In this document: positions 6,896-14,961 of the stretch, one piece after another
Numbering within the stretch: position 1 is the first letter of the stretch
Layout of the letters: each line of letters begins with the position of its first letter
Assembly: GCA_026707945.1 (NCBI GenBank)
Contig: JAPOVV010000103.1
Coordinates: 28,642 to 92,641, forward strand
From: Gammaproteobacteria bacterium
GTDB lineage: Bacteria > Pseudomonadota > Gammaproteobacteria > Pseudomonadales > Azotimanducaceae
Direction: 5' to 3'
DNA length: 64,000 nt
Translations under genes and position numbers: made by a program
Notes under the pieces: generated by a model
Seen by the model: only the letters and a program-made list of their open reading frames with translations
Told to the model about the DNA's origin: nothing
The model's database searches: none

Positions 6896-8974
6896 CTAAC
6901 CCTTTGATATAGAAACCTTTTGCGTAGCAGTACGACCTTCATCAATCACCAGTCCTACGCCACCTTGCGAGAGTGAAGCATCATTTGCGGACACCAGTTT
7001 CTCGCCGTTCACGTAGCCGTCGATCGCGTCACCGTTTACTGTGAGCTTCAGCTGGTACTTTGTCCCAAGTTCCACATCGATTGCTGCTTCATCGAGAATT
7101 CGGGTTCCATCTAATTCCTTTACCAGTTGAACTTGGTTGTTCTCGGTCAAGACTAAACCGTAGTAACGCCTAAGCCCCTGGGTCCGAGCGGCAATTCCAG
7201 ATCGCTTGACAAGGTGTGGGGTAACGTCGGCTTCTACACTATAGTCGCTCCAATCGCGACTTCCATATAGGAGTAGCCCTGTTCCTTTGTTGTGGATGAG
7301 TCTAAAACTCTCGGGATAGAAGGGGTGATAGGTATCTACCGCATTCACCCAAGCACGTCCCCACATAGTGCCTTTTCTTCGACCTAGCTCAAGTTCGGGC
7401 ATTCCCTGCCAATCAAAATAATCCATAAGGATGGTCGAATCGGACGAAGCGCTACTGATTTCGATTCCAGTACTTGAAATCGGATAGCCGTCAGTCGATG
7501 GCACCTGCCAAGAGAGGATTTGGGTTTCACCGGGCGCTAACTGAATCGTGGGTCCGTGCAGGACGACGATTTGATCTTCTTCATTGAAGACACCAACACA
7601 AAGTGAGACTTCCGCACTTGATGACGCCTCCTTGTTGAGCGATAGCTGGGTCGTTAGAACTTGGCCAGGGTTGAGGTTAGGACTCGTCATCAGTCCATAT
7701 CCGCGCCGTTCAAAATACTTGGCTGTGTCAAGTGATTCGATAAAGGTGTTCGTGAGCGCCCGCGCCTTGTCATCTGGTTTCATAGGGTCCAGTTGGATGG
7801 CCAAGCTTCTCGATCCATCGCCGTTCGCTTGATTAGAAACGTCGCAGTGGGTTCCGCGAAACCCTTGTACGGATCCTGGAAAAGAAAAGTGGTATCGCAC
7901 ACCGTTTTTCGGTTTAGTGAACGTTTCGCCATTCAGCTCACTACCGATTTGAACGATTCGTTGTGCCTGGGCTACCGCATCCGATACGCCACCGCTTGCA
8001 TCAGCGGTAGGCAAATAGCAAATATCGGCAAACGGCGTGCGCCAGTCGGTATTACCGTCGATGCCATTAAGTCCATTACGTATCCCCATCAAACAGCCAA
8101 GATTTCCTGAATTACAGTCGGTGTCCCATCCTGCAGTATTCACGATCTTCAGCGCTTCACTAAAGTCGCCGTCACTATGGAGCAACGACATGATGATCAA
8201 ACCGTGATTGGGCATGATGTGGCAATTACCACCGTATTTGTCGTACCCATAGTTTTCTTGGATTTTCCGAAACGTAGCGCGCCAATCAGCAGGGTTATCA
8301 GCATGCCAAGCACGAATATCACGAATCATCGTAGCTAGCGTGCTGTCCGCTGGTATCTGATCTAGACCCGTATCAATGAGTTTGTCGATATCCGTTTCGA
8401 CGAATGCCTGCGCTTCCATGGCCGCCAAAACCTGCGCGCCGTAGACCGCTTCTCCGTCATGCGAGACAGACCCCGCACGCCGTGCGAAATCTGCGGCGCG
8501 TTCGGGATCCCCAGGACACACCATCGCCCAGCCATCGATGAAGATCTGAGCACCGATTTGTTCGGCGACGACTTTACCATTGGTTTCAATCGCGCCACTC
8601 TGAGGTGCGTCTATTCCGTCGCGTAGTCGAAGATAGGCGGTATGCTCTGTGGAATTGCCCAATCCGCCCCACCATAGAACGGAACGCCCTTCAATGAGAT
8701 AGTTAAGCCACGTTTGACCAATCTGCTTCGGTGTTAGCTGCGGATCACAGTCGTAATCTTCAAGTGCACGAACAAACGTAAAGGTGCCTGATATATCGTC
8801 GTCGGTTACGATCAACGGTACGCCGACTTTGTCATGTACGTAGTAATCGATTTCGCCGAGTTGTTCTTCGATGCGCTCGTTTGTCCAACCTTCGAAGGGT
8901 CGACCAAGATAAACACCGATAATCTTTCCTAGGACACCGGCATATACACGTTCTGAGTAGTCGGCAGGTAGCAT
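6896..8974 (-). CDS. ADP-ribosylglycohydrolase-fold protein with C-terminal lectin-like domain
   Basis: The 692-residue protein has two parts. Residues 1-350 are an ADP-ribosylglycohydrolase (ARH/DraG) fold: GVLGKIIGVYLGRPFEGW, then VTDDDISGTFTFVRAL with the TDDD-type metal ligands, and a second acidic cluster AGWDTDCNSGNLG. The last 170 residues (RDWSDYSVEADVTPHL, SGIAARTQGLRRYYG, LKLTVNGDAIDGYVNG) resemble a concanavalin-type jelly roll of the kind in sugar-processing enzymes. No signal peptide is evident, so it is probably cytoplasmic. The fusion suggests a glycoside or nucleoside-sugar substrate rather than ADP-ribosyl protein; this is inference. It is divergent from the MaoC gene at 9047. 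Confidence 0.8.
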   Translation of the reverse strand: MLPADYSERVYAGVLGKIIGVYLGRPFEGWTNERIEEQLGEIDYYVHDKVGVPLIVTDDDISGTFTFVRALEDYDCDPQLTPKQIGQTWLNYLIEGRSVLWWGGLGNSTEHTAYLRLRDGIDAPQSGAIETNGKVVAEQIGAQIFIDGWAMVCPGDPERAADFARRAGSVSHDGEAVYGAQVLAAMEAQAFVETDIDKLIDTGLDQIPADSTLATMIRDIRAWHADNPADWRATFRKIQENYGYDKYGGNCHIMPNHGLIIMSLLHSDGDFSEALKIVNTAGWDTDCNSGNLGCLMGIRNGLNGIDGNTDWRTPFADICYLPTADASGGVSDAVAQAQRIVQIGSELNGETFTKPKNGVRYHFSFPGSVQGFRGTHCDVSNQANGDGSRSLAIQLDPMKPDDKARALTNTFIESLDTAKYFERRGYGLMTSPNLNPGQVLTTQLSLNKEASSSAEVSLCVGVFNEEDQIVVLHGPTIQLAPGETQILSWQVPSTDGYPISSTGIEISSASSDSTILMDYFDWQGMPELELGRRKGTMWGRAWVNAVDTYHPFYPESFRLIHNKGTGLLLYGSRDWSDYSVEADVTPHLVKRSGIAARTQGLRRYYGLVLTENNQVQLVKELDGTRILDEAAIDVELGTKYQLKLTVNGDAIDGYVNGEKLVSANDASLSQGGVGLVIDEGRTATQKVSISKG

Positions 8975-9046
8975 GGATTCTCCTGAATAACTTGCGCGAA
9001 TAAGATACTAGGTCTATCCCTCGAATTATCAGCAGGAGTTCCTGTT

Positions 9047-9517
9047 ATGTCTGACCACCTACAAAACGCATACGAAACCCTCACCGCGCGAATCGGCGAA
9101 TCTTCGGCACCAACTGATTGGTTTGAAGTTACACAGGATCGAATTAACGATTTCGCTGACGTGACGATGGATCATCAATGGATTCATATTGATGAAGGTC
9201 GGGCAAAAGCAGGTCCGTTTGGAACCACGATCGCACATGGACATCTGACTCTGTCGATCATGGGTCACCTGCCTCGGTCAGTCGTCGAATCGGGTCCGAG
9301 GCTTGAAGGTCAGAAGTTGACTATCAACTACGGCTTTGATAAAGTGCGGTTCCCTGCACCTGTTCCAGTCGGCGCAAAAATTCGAACGCAAAGCACGTTA
9401 AAACGAGTCGAGATCAAGGGTGGCATGATCGAAACGATGAACGAAATCGTCGTCGAAGTAGAAGGACAGGAAAAACCTTGCTGCGTCGCCGAAAGCTTAG
9501 GTCGACTGGTCTTTTAA
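9047..9517 (+). CDS. MaoC family dehydratase
   Basis: This is a single hot-dog protein of 156 residues with a clear hydratase-2 motif: FADVTMDHQWIHIDEGRA, then GPFGTTIAHGHLTLSIMG. Asp and His of the first block are the expected catalytic pair. Such proteins add water to trans-2-enoyl-CoA, usually giving the R-hydroxyacyl-CoA. It is the first gene of a plus-strand run (amidohydrolase, acyl-CoA dehydrogenase, MFS, CaiB/BaiF) with gaps of 64, 12, 68 and 21 bases, which suggests one unit for uptake, CoA activation and oxidation of an organic acid. Confidence 0.88.
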   Translation: MSDHLQNAYETLTARIGESSAPTDWFEVTQDRINDFADVTMDHQWIHIDEGRAKAGPFGTTIAHGHLTLSIMGHLPRSVVESGPRLEGQKLTINYGFDKVRFPAPVPVGAKIRTQSTLKRVEIKGGMIETMNEIVVEVEGQEKPCCVAESLGRLVF

Positions 9518-9581
9518 GCGAGTGGATGGAAAATCTATCGCTACCACGTTCATCTCAGACGATTAGACCGACGTTGACGTA

Positions 9582-10748
9582 ATGACTGCAGCAGTTTCGT
9601 ACAAGAACATACAGATCTGGGACGGCGAGAGTGCCGCGTACCTCCTAGAGACGTCCTTAACGATTGAGTCTGGACGAATTACGGCTATTGGTGACGCTAA
9701 TCCTCAGGCGCGAGACTGTTCGGGATTAACCGTTATACCTGGCTTAATCGACAGTCACGTCCACATGACGTTAGATCCCGCTATTCATGATGTCGAAAAG
9801 CAACTCGCTCAGACTGATGACGACATAAGGAAAAAGATGCCCGATCGAGCCTTCAGCATGATCAAGGCGGGTATCACGTGTGCACGAGATCTTGGTGGCG
9901 GAAACTGGCTTGAGTTGGAATTGCGTGATCAGATACGAAAGGGTGAAATCAAAGGTCCTCGCTTACTTTGCGCCGGTCGTCCGATCACCTCAATTGAAGG
10001 GCACTGCCATTTCTGGGGCGGTGCTGTTCCGGGTGCGAGTGAAGCGCATCACGTGGTCGACCAAAATCGCGAACAAGGGGTCGATCTGATCAAGATCATG
10101 GCAACAGGCGGGATGTTCACGGCCAAAAGCCATCCCGGGCGTGCGCAGTTCAGTCAGGATGAATTGACCGACATCATTTCCTATGCGCACGACCAAGATT
10201 TTGCAGTTGCAGCTCACTGTCACGGTAGCGAAGGCATCGCGCACGCTGTATTCGCTGGTGTCGACACCGTAGAACATTGCTCCTGGATGGATACTGAAGG
10301 CCGCCGAGGTGAGTACCTGCACGACGTCGTACTCGAAATGGCTTCGCGCGATACCTGGGTTTCCCCTACAGTGAACGGGAATTGGGCACGATTCATCCAG
10401 TTTAACGCAGCTCATCTTGGGATCGTACGTCAGCAGTTTCGCGAAATGAAGGCGGCGGGCGTGCAATTTATCGCGTCGACGGACGCTGGTATTCCAAACG
10501 TGCGACACGACGATCTACCAAGAGCTCTGCCGGTATTTGCGAGGTACGCTGATATGCAACCTGTCGATGTTTTAAGAACTGCGACTAGCAACGCAGCTCG
10601 CGCACTTAACATTCACAGCGAGACAGGTACGGTCAAAGTCGGTCGTTCGGCCGATTTAGTGTTTGTTGAAGGCGATCCACTGAAGGATTTAGAGGTCCTC
10701 CAGAAGCCTGCATGCGTCGTTGCGCGCGGAATCGAATTCGAGAGCTAG
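9582..10748 (+). CDS. Metal-dependent amidohydrolase (imidazolonepropionase-like)
   Basis: The 388-residue amidohydrolase-superfamily enzyme has IPGLIDSHVHMTLDP (first HxH metal pair), DLIKIMATGGMFT with the bridging Lys, AVAAHCHGSEGIAHA and TVEHCSWMD (further His ligands) and FIASTDAGIPNV (Asp). The C-terminal strand SNAARALNIHSETGTVKVGRSADLVFVEGDPL is the usual composite beta sandwich, quoted here as SETGTVKVGRSADLVFVEGD. Relatives hydrolyse cyclic amides or dipeptide-like amides. It has no signal peptide, so it is cytoplasmic. It ends 12 bases before the acyl-CoA dehydrogenase start, so the two are probably translated from one mRNA. Confidence 0.87.
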   Translation: MTAAVSYKNIQIWDGESAAYLLETSLTIESGRITAIGDANPQARDCSGLTVIPGLIDSHVHMTLDPAIHDVEKQLAQTDDDIRKKMPDRAFSMIKAGITCARDLGGGNWLELELRDQIRKGEIKGPRLLCAGRPITSIEGHCHFWGGAVPGASEAHHVVDQNREQGVDLIKIMATGGMFTAKSHPGRAQFSQDELTDIISYAHDQDFAVAAHCHGSEGIAHAVFAGVDTVEHCSWMDTEGRRGEYLHDVVLEMASRDTWVSPTVNGNWARFIQFNAAHLGIVRQQFREMKAAGVQFIASTDAGIPNVRHDDLPRALPVFARYADMQPVDVLRTATSNAARALNIHSETGTVKVGRSADLVFVEGDPLKDLEVLQKPACVVARGIEFES

Positions 10749-10760
10749 GAGATACAACGA

Positions 10761-11906
10761 ATGGAGTTTAGAGCAGAAATCCAGTCATACATCGCCGAGA
10801 ACTGTCCGGAGAGCATTCGTGATCCAGACCAGCAAGCGACGCGAGATGATTGGCAAGCTTGGTCACAAAAGTACTTCGAGAGAGGTTGGTCCGCTCCAAC
10901 ATGGCCCACTAAATACGGTGGTGGCGGGTTGGAAAAGCCAGAAATCGCGATCCTTCAAGAAGAATTGCGCAAGCATCACGCAGTCGTTGGCGTAGGTGGA
11001 ATGGGACTCACGATGATTGGTCCAGCGTTACTTGAATTCGGCACAGAAGAGCAGTGCATGCAGCACTTGCCGAAGATTGTTCGACAGGAAATTGTCTGGT
11101 GTCAAGGCTACAGCGAACCAGGCTCAGGTTCGGATTTAGCAAGCCTCCAAACGCGTGCAGTGTCGGACGGCGACGACTACATCATCAATGGCTCAAAAAT
11201 CTGGACTTCGGGCGCGGATCATGCCGATTGGATGTTCTGTCTGATCCGTACTGATCCAGACGCGCCGAAACATGAAGGGATTAGTTTCATCTTGTTTGAC
11301 ATGAAGTCGCCCGGTGTGAGTGTAAAGCCGATCCTGCTCATTAGTGGCGCATCGCCATTTTGTCAGACGTTTTTGGATGATGTCCGCGTACCGAAGAGCC
11401 ACATCGTAGGTGAGGTCAATAAGGGTTGGACGGTCGCAAAACGTCTCCTTCAATACGAGCGAACTTCGATTGGTGGTATCGGTGGTGGCGGTGGCGGTCC
11501 GCGTGCGAAGACGTTAGACGAACTCGCAAAGGAATGTGTCGGTGAAGATGACGGAAAGATCGCTTCAGCTGATTTACGCGACAGGATTACACATCATCGC
11601 ATGAATGATCATGTGTTCGGGCTGACGACGCGCCGGTCCGGAGAGGAGACTAGAGCGGGTGTAGCGCCTACCTTTATATCATCGATGTTCAAGTATTACG
11701 GTACGGAACAAAACAAGAACCGCTACGATCTTCTTGTTGAGATGATGGGCGTGAACGGACTCGGTTGGTCGGGGGAGGAATTCGACCAGCAGGACTTAGG
11801 GGTTACGCGTCAATGGTTGCGCTCCAAAGCGAACTCAATCGAAGGCGGAACGTCGGAGGTTCAGTTGAACATCATCGCGAAGCGCATTCTAGGATTGCCT
11901 GACTAA
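10761..11906 (+). CDS. Acyl-CoA dehydrogenase
   Basis: This is a full-length 381-residue member. YSEPGSGSDLASLQTRAV is the FAD-binding signature, INGSKIWTSGADHADWMF the middle beta domain, and GGTSEVQLNIIAKRILGLP the C-terminal signature. A run of glycines (GGIGGGGGGPR, about residues 236-246) in the loop before the C-terminal helical domain is unusual. The enzyme should introduce an alpha-beta double bond in an acyl-CoA and pass electrons to ETF. With the MaoC hydratase and CaiB/BaiF transferase of the same run it could make a short beta-oxidation-like path. GGAG precedes the ATG by about eight bases. Confidence 0.92.
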   Translation: MEFRAEIQSYIAENCPESIRDPDQQATRDDWQAWSQKYFERGWSAPTWPTKYGGGGLEKPEIAILQEELRKHHAVVGVGGMGLTMIGPALLEFGTEEQCMQHLPKIVRQEIVWCQGYSEPGSGSDLASLQTRAVSDGDDYIINGSKIWTSGADHADWMFCLIRTDPDAPKHEGISFILFDMKSPGVSVKPILLISGASPFCQTFLDDVRVPKSHIVGEVNKGWTVAKRLLQYERTSIGGIGGGGGGPRAKTLDELAKECVGEDDGKIASADLRDRITHHRMNDHVFGLTTRRSGEETRAGVAPTFISSMFKYYGTEQNKNRYDLLVEMMGVNGLGWSGEEFDQQDLGVTRQWLRSKANSIEGGTSEVQLNIIAKRILGLPD

Positions 11907-11931
11907 GCAACGCGGTCCTTCGGTTGATGTG

Positions 11932-11956
11932 GACCTCTCTCAATTTGATAGAGGTC
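11932..11956 (+). terminator. Hairpin after the acyl-CoA dehydrogenase gene, weak terminator
   Basis: GACCTCT (11932-11938) pairs with AGAGGTC (11950-11956) across an 11-base loop, followed by ACGATTTCTTATTT. The T-rich tail is interrupted, so it may only attenuate read-through into the MFS gene. Confidence 0.35.
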
Positions 11957-11974
11957 ACGATTTCTTATTTGTAG

Positions 11975-13213
11975 TTGACTGTGGCGAATAGCTCTCTCCT
12001 TATGCGCTTTTCTGCAGCTTTAGAAAGGCGAATTCGTACACCTTTTGCGTTCCTCGTGATCGTCAGTATCGCTATGCCAATAGGTATGTCGGTATGGCAG
12101 GCATTACTCAACAACTATGCCGTTGAACAAATCGGTATCAACGGACTTGAAAACGGGATCATGCAGAGCATCCGTGAGGTCCCAGGATTTTTAGCGTTCA
12201 CATCCGTATTCATTCTGCTGGTCCTGCGCGAGCAGGTATTTGCGGTCATTGCTTTGGCCGTGTTCGGTTTAGGTATCGCGATCACCGGACTTCTACCAAC
12301 GGTTTATGGACTCTACTTTGCCGTCGTCCTGATGTCGATTGGGTTTCATTATTTTGAAACGGTGCGCCAATCGCTATCGCTGCAATGGTTACCTAAACGA
12401 GTTGCGCCTAGATTATTAGGGGCACTCATATCCGTCGGTTCTATCACCGCCTTCTGTACCTTTCTAACCGTATTAGCGCTCGTCAAGTGGTTGGAATTTG
12501 ATTACGTAACGATCTATGCAATAGCAGGCGGCATCGTGCTGTCAATAGCTATTTTTGTTGCCATCGTAGCGCCGCGTTTTAAGTCGCGTGTCGAGCAGCG
12601 CAAGCAGATCGTGCTTCGCAGTAAATACTGGCTCTACTATGGTTTAACGTTCCTAAGTGGTGCGCGTCGACAGATTTTTGTCGCGTTTGCTGGTTTCCTG
12701 TTGGTCCAACGCTTCGGTTTTTCCGTTGCCAATATGACCGCATTGCTGCTCATCAACCATCTCGTGAACGCAATTGCGGCGGAACGGATAGGAGCTTGGA
12801 TCGGAAAGATTGGCGAGCGACGCGCGCTCACCGTCGAGTATATTGGTCTGGCAGTTATCTTCAGCTGCTACGCGTTTGTCGAGACCGCGTGGGTCGCTGG
12901 TTTACTTTACGTGCTGGATCACTTTTTCTTTGCCATGGGCATCGCGATCAAGACATACTTCCAAAAAATCGCTGAACCGGCGGATATTGCTTCGACGGCT
13001 GGTGTGTCGTTCACGATCAATCACATCGCCGCGGTAGCCATCCCTGCGATCCTTGGTAGTATTTGGTTGGAATCGCACGCTGCCGTGTTCCTGATCGGTA
13101 CGGCCTTTGCTGTATGCTCGCTTGCTTTGGCGCAGAATATCCCGAATTCGCCCTCCCAAGGAAATGAAGTCCAGATTGCGCCTACGTTTCTCCGACCGCG
13201 AACCAATCCTTAG
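11975..13213 (+). CDS. MFS transporter
   Basis: The 412-residue protein has about twelve hydrophobic helices in two halves and short polar ends. Typical helix boundaries include LREQVFAVIALAVFGLG, HYFETVRQSLSLQWLPK (a motif-like loop after helix 4) and a second-half start at SKYWLYYGLTFLSGARRQIF. No specific substrate motif is recognised; genes on both sides suggest an organic acid or its precursor. The start is uncertain: TTG at 11975, GTG at 11981 and ATG at 12002 are in frame and none has a good Shine-Dalgarno. The upstream GAGGT is inside the hairpin at 11932-11956. Confidence 0.82.
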   Translation: MTVANSSLLMRFSAALERRIRTPFAFLVIVSIAMPIGMSVWQALLNNYAVEQIGINGLENGIMQSIREVPGFLAFTSVFILLVLREQVFAVIALAVFGLGIAITGLLPTVYGLYFAVVLMSIGFHYFETVRQSLSLQWLPKRVAPRLLGALISVGSITAFCTFLTVLALVKWLEFDYVTIYAIAGGIVLSIAIFVAIVAPRFKSRVEQRKQIVLRSKYWLYYGLTFLSGARRQIFVAFAGFLLVQRFGFSVANMTALLLINHLVNAIAAERIGAWIGKIGERRALTVEYIGLAVIFSCYAFVETAWVAGLLYVLDHFFFAMGIAIKTYFQKIAEPADIASTAGVSFTINHIAAVAIPAILGSIWLESHAAVFLIGTAFAVCSLALAQNIPNSPSQGNEVQIAPTFLRPRTNP

Positions 13214-13234
13214 ACACAAAACGATCCGAACGCC

Positions 13235-14419
13235 ATGAGTTCACTACCGCTTGCAGACATTACGGTACTAGACCTGACCATCGCACGAGCTGGACCTACC
13301 GCGGTTAGATTGTTGGCGGATTGGGGTGCAAACGTTATCAAGATTGAGCCACCGCCCGTCAAGTCAGGATCAATAACGGGTGGTCGCCATGGTCCAGATG
13401 AACAAAACTTACATCGAAACAAGCGCGGGTTGTGCATCAACCTGAAGCATGAAGAAGGACACGCCCTCTTTGTAGAGATGGTAAAGCGCGCAGATATCGT
13501 GGTAGAGAACTTCCGTGCTCCGGTGAAACACAGGCTAAAGGTTGACTACGAGACATTAGCTCAATACAACGAGCGGTTGATTTACGCGAGTATCTCAGGT
13601 TTTGGCCAGGATGGTCCCTACAGTGACCGCCCTGGCGTAGACCAAATCGTTCAAGGGATGTCTGGCTTAATGTCGATCACAGGACATCCTGGTGGCGGTC
13701 CTGTACGAGCGGGTATTGCGATCAGCGATACGACTGCAGGCATGTTCCTAGGGCAGGGCATCCTACTCGCGTTAATTCACCGCGAACGAACAGGTAAGGG
13801 GCAGTGGGTTCATACCTCATTGCTCGAAGGCATGCTGTGCAAGCTCGACTTCCAGGGTGCACGCTTTACGATGATGGGAGACGTCCCGAAGCAACAAGGT
13901 AACAACCATCCTACGAACTTTCCGATGGGAACTTTTCAGTGTAAAGATGGCTATGTGAACATCGCAGCGCCAACTGAACGAATGTGGGTGAGTTTCTTGG
14001 ATGCCATCGAAGATACTGAGTTACGAGTAGATGATCGCTTCTTAACGCCTCGGGATCGGATCAAGAATCGCAATGAGCTTGAAACAGCCATTAACACAGC
14101 ATTAGTGAATTTCTCGGTGGATCAGCTAGTTGAAAAACTCAATGCGAACGGCGTTCCTTGCGGACCTATCCTCGATGTTGGCGAAGGATTCACGAATCCT
14201 CAAGCGAAGCACCTGCAAATGGCAAAAAGCGCGCCACACAAGGAACTCGGTGATGTTAATCTCATCCGGTCACCGATCAATATGTCCGCTCTTCCGCATG
14301 CGGAGACCTTTGATCGTGCTGCGCCGAATCCCGGCGAACACACGCGCGAGATACTAGTGGAGTTTGATATAGCAACCGATCGTATCGACGCGCTCTACGA
14401 CGCCGGTACGATCGGCTGA
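13235..14419 (+). CDS. CaiB/BaiF family CoA transferase
   Basis: This is a 394-residue class III CoA transferase. LDLTIARAGPTAVRLLADWG and IKIEPP form the Rossmann start, NLHRNKRGLCINLK the CoA contact, and YASISGFGQDGPYSDRPGVD the block that carries the catalytic Asp. The remainder (RERTGKGQWVHTSLLEGML, LNANGVPCGPILDVGE) is canonical. It moves CoA between carboxylic acids without ATP, probably activating the acid handled by the upstream dehydrogenase and hydratase. It follows the MFS gene by 21 bases. It converges with the selenoprotein gene, with two bases between stop codons. Confidence 0.92.
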   Translation: MSSLPLADITVLDLTIARAGPTAVRLLADWGANVIKIEPPPVKSGSITGGRHGPDEQNLHRNKRGLCINLKHEEGHALFVEMVKRADIVVENFRAPVKHRLKVDYETLAQYNERLIYASISGFGQDGPYSDRPGVDQIVQGMSGLMSITGHPGGGPVRAGIAISDTTAGMFLGQGILLALIHRERTGKGQWVHTSLLEGMLCKLDFQGARFTMMGDVPKQQGNNHPTNFPMGTFQCKDGYVNIAAPTERMWVSFLDAIEDTELRVDDRFLTPRDRIKNRNELETAINTALVNFSVDQLVEKLNANGVPCGPILDVGEGFTNPQAKHLQMAKSAPHKELGDVNLIRSPINMSALPHAETFDRAAPNPGEHTREILVEFDIATDRIDALYDAGTIG

Positions 14420-14421
14420 GA

Positions 14422-14943
14422 CTATTGTTGGGTTAACGCGGCGACGACCTCATCGACGCAAGCTTCCGCCTTGAGTCGCATCTCTTCGTCTGTTGCATCC
14501 TGAATCGGATGCTGTACAAAGACGCACTTAGCGTCGTCCATCCCGAGAGCTTGGGCTTGGGTTTCTGCCGCGTCTACGAATTCCGTGGAAGCAATACTTA
14601 CTGCAGGGATCCCCTGGATTTCAAACCAGACCGTGTCATGCAAACTGCACGTGGTACAGGACCCTCAGTCAGCCAGTCCTTCGACGACTAAATCCGCATT
14701 CGCTTTGATGTTCTGACGAACATCCGTCGGCGCTGGCTTAGTGAACGTTGGTTTTTCGAAACGCTTGACCTCTAACTTCGGATATCGTTCAGCCAACAAT
14801 TCTTCCAACCGATCCAACAGGATGTTGCCACGTGGTTTGCGAATGTCTAGCAATGCGAGCCGACCTTCGAGGGACTCAGCACGCGCCGTGATAGAACGCG
14901 CGACTGGCTTCCGCTCGTCAGTCGGATCAAGAATGGTGCTCAT
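14422..14943 (-). CDS. UGSC family selenoprotein (in-frame UGA = selenocysteine 93)
   Basis: Two minus-strand frames, 14943-14665 and 14643-14422, are in the same phase and are separated only by a UGA at 14667-14665 and seven sense codons. Reading UGA as selenocysteine gives one 173-residue protein with VVEGLAD, then U-G-S-C-T-T-C-S-L-H-D, then TVWFEIQGIPAVSIASTEF. U-G-S-C is the motif that names the UGSC family, known from marine metagenomic selenoproteins; CGSC is the cysteine form elsewhere. An upstream CTC-rich region aside, AAGGAGG precedes the ATG by six bases. A short hairpin with GU in its apical loop begins 13 bases past the UGA, as expected for a bacterial SECIS. The role is probably thiol/selenol redox, suggested by the thioredoxin-fusion neighbour; no substrate is known. 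The second piece alone would need a TTG start without a Shine-Dalgarno. Confidence 0.88.
14637..14651 (-). promoter_or_regulatory. Candidate bacterial SECIS hairpin
   Basis: The RNA CGUGCA-GUU-UGCAUG forms six base pairs (one G-U) with GU in the loop, 13 bases after the UGA. An outer ACC/GGU helix may extend it across an internal loop. Position and loop match the minimal SelB recognition pattern; the apical loop is shorter than in E. coli fdhF. Confidence 0.5.
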
Positions 14944-14961
14944 GCGTAACCTCCTTGAAGT

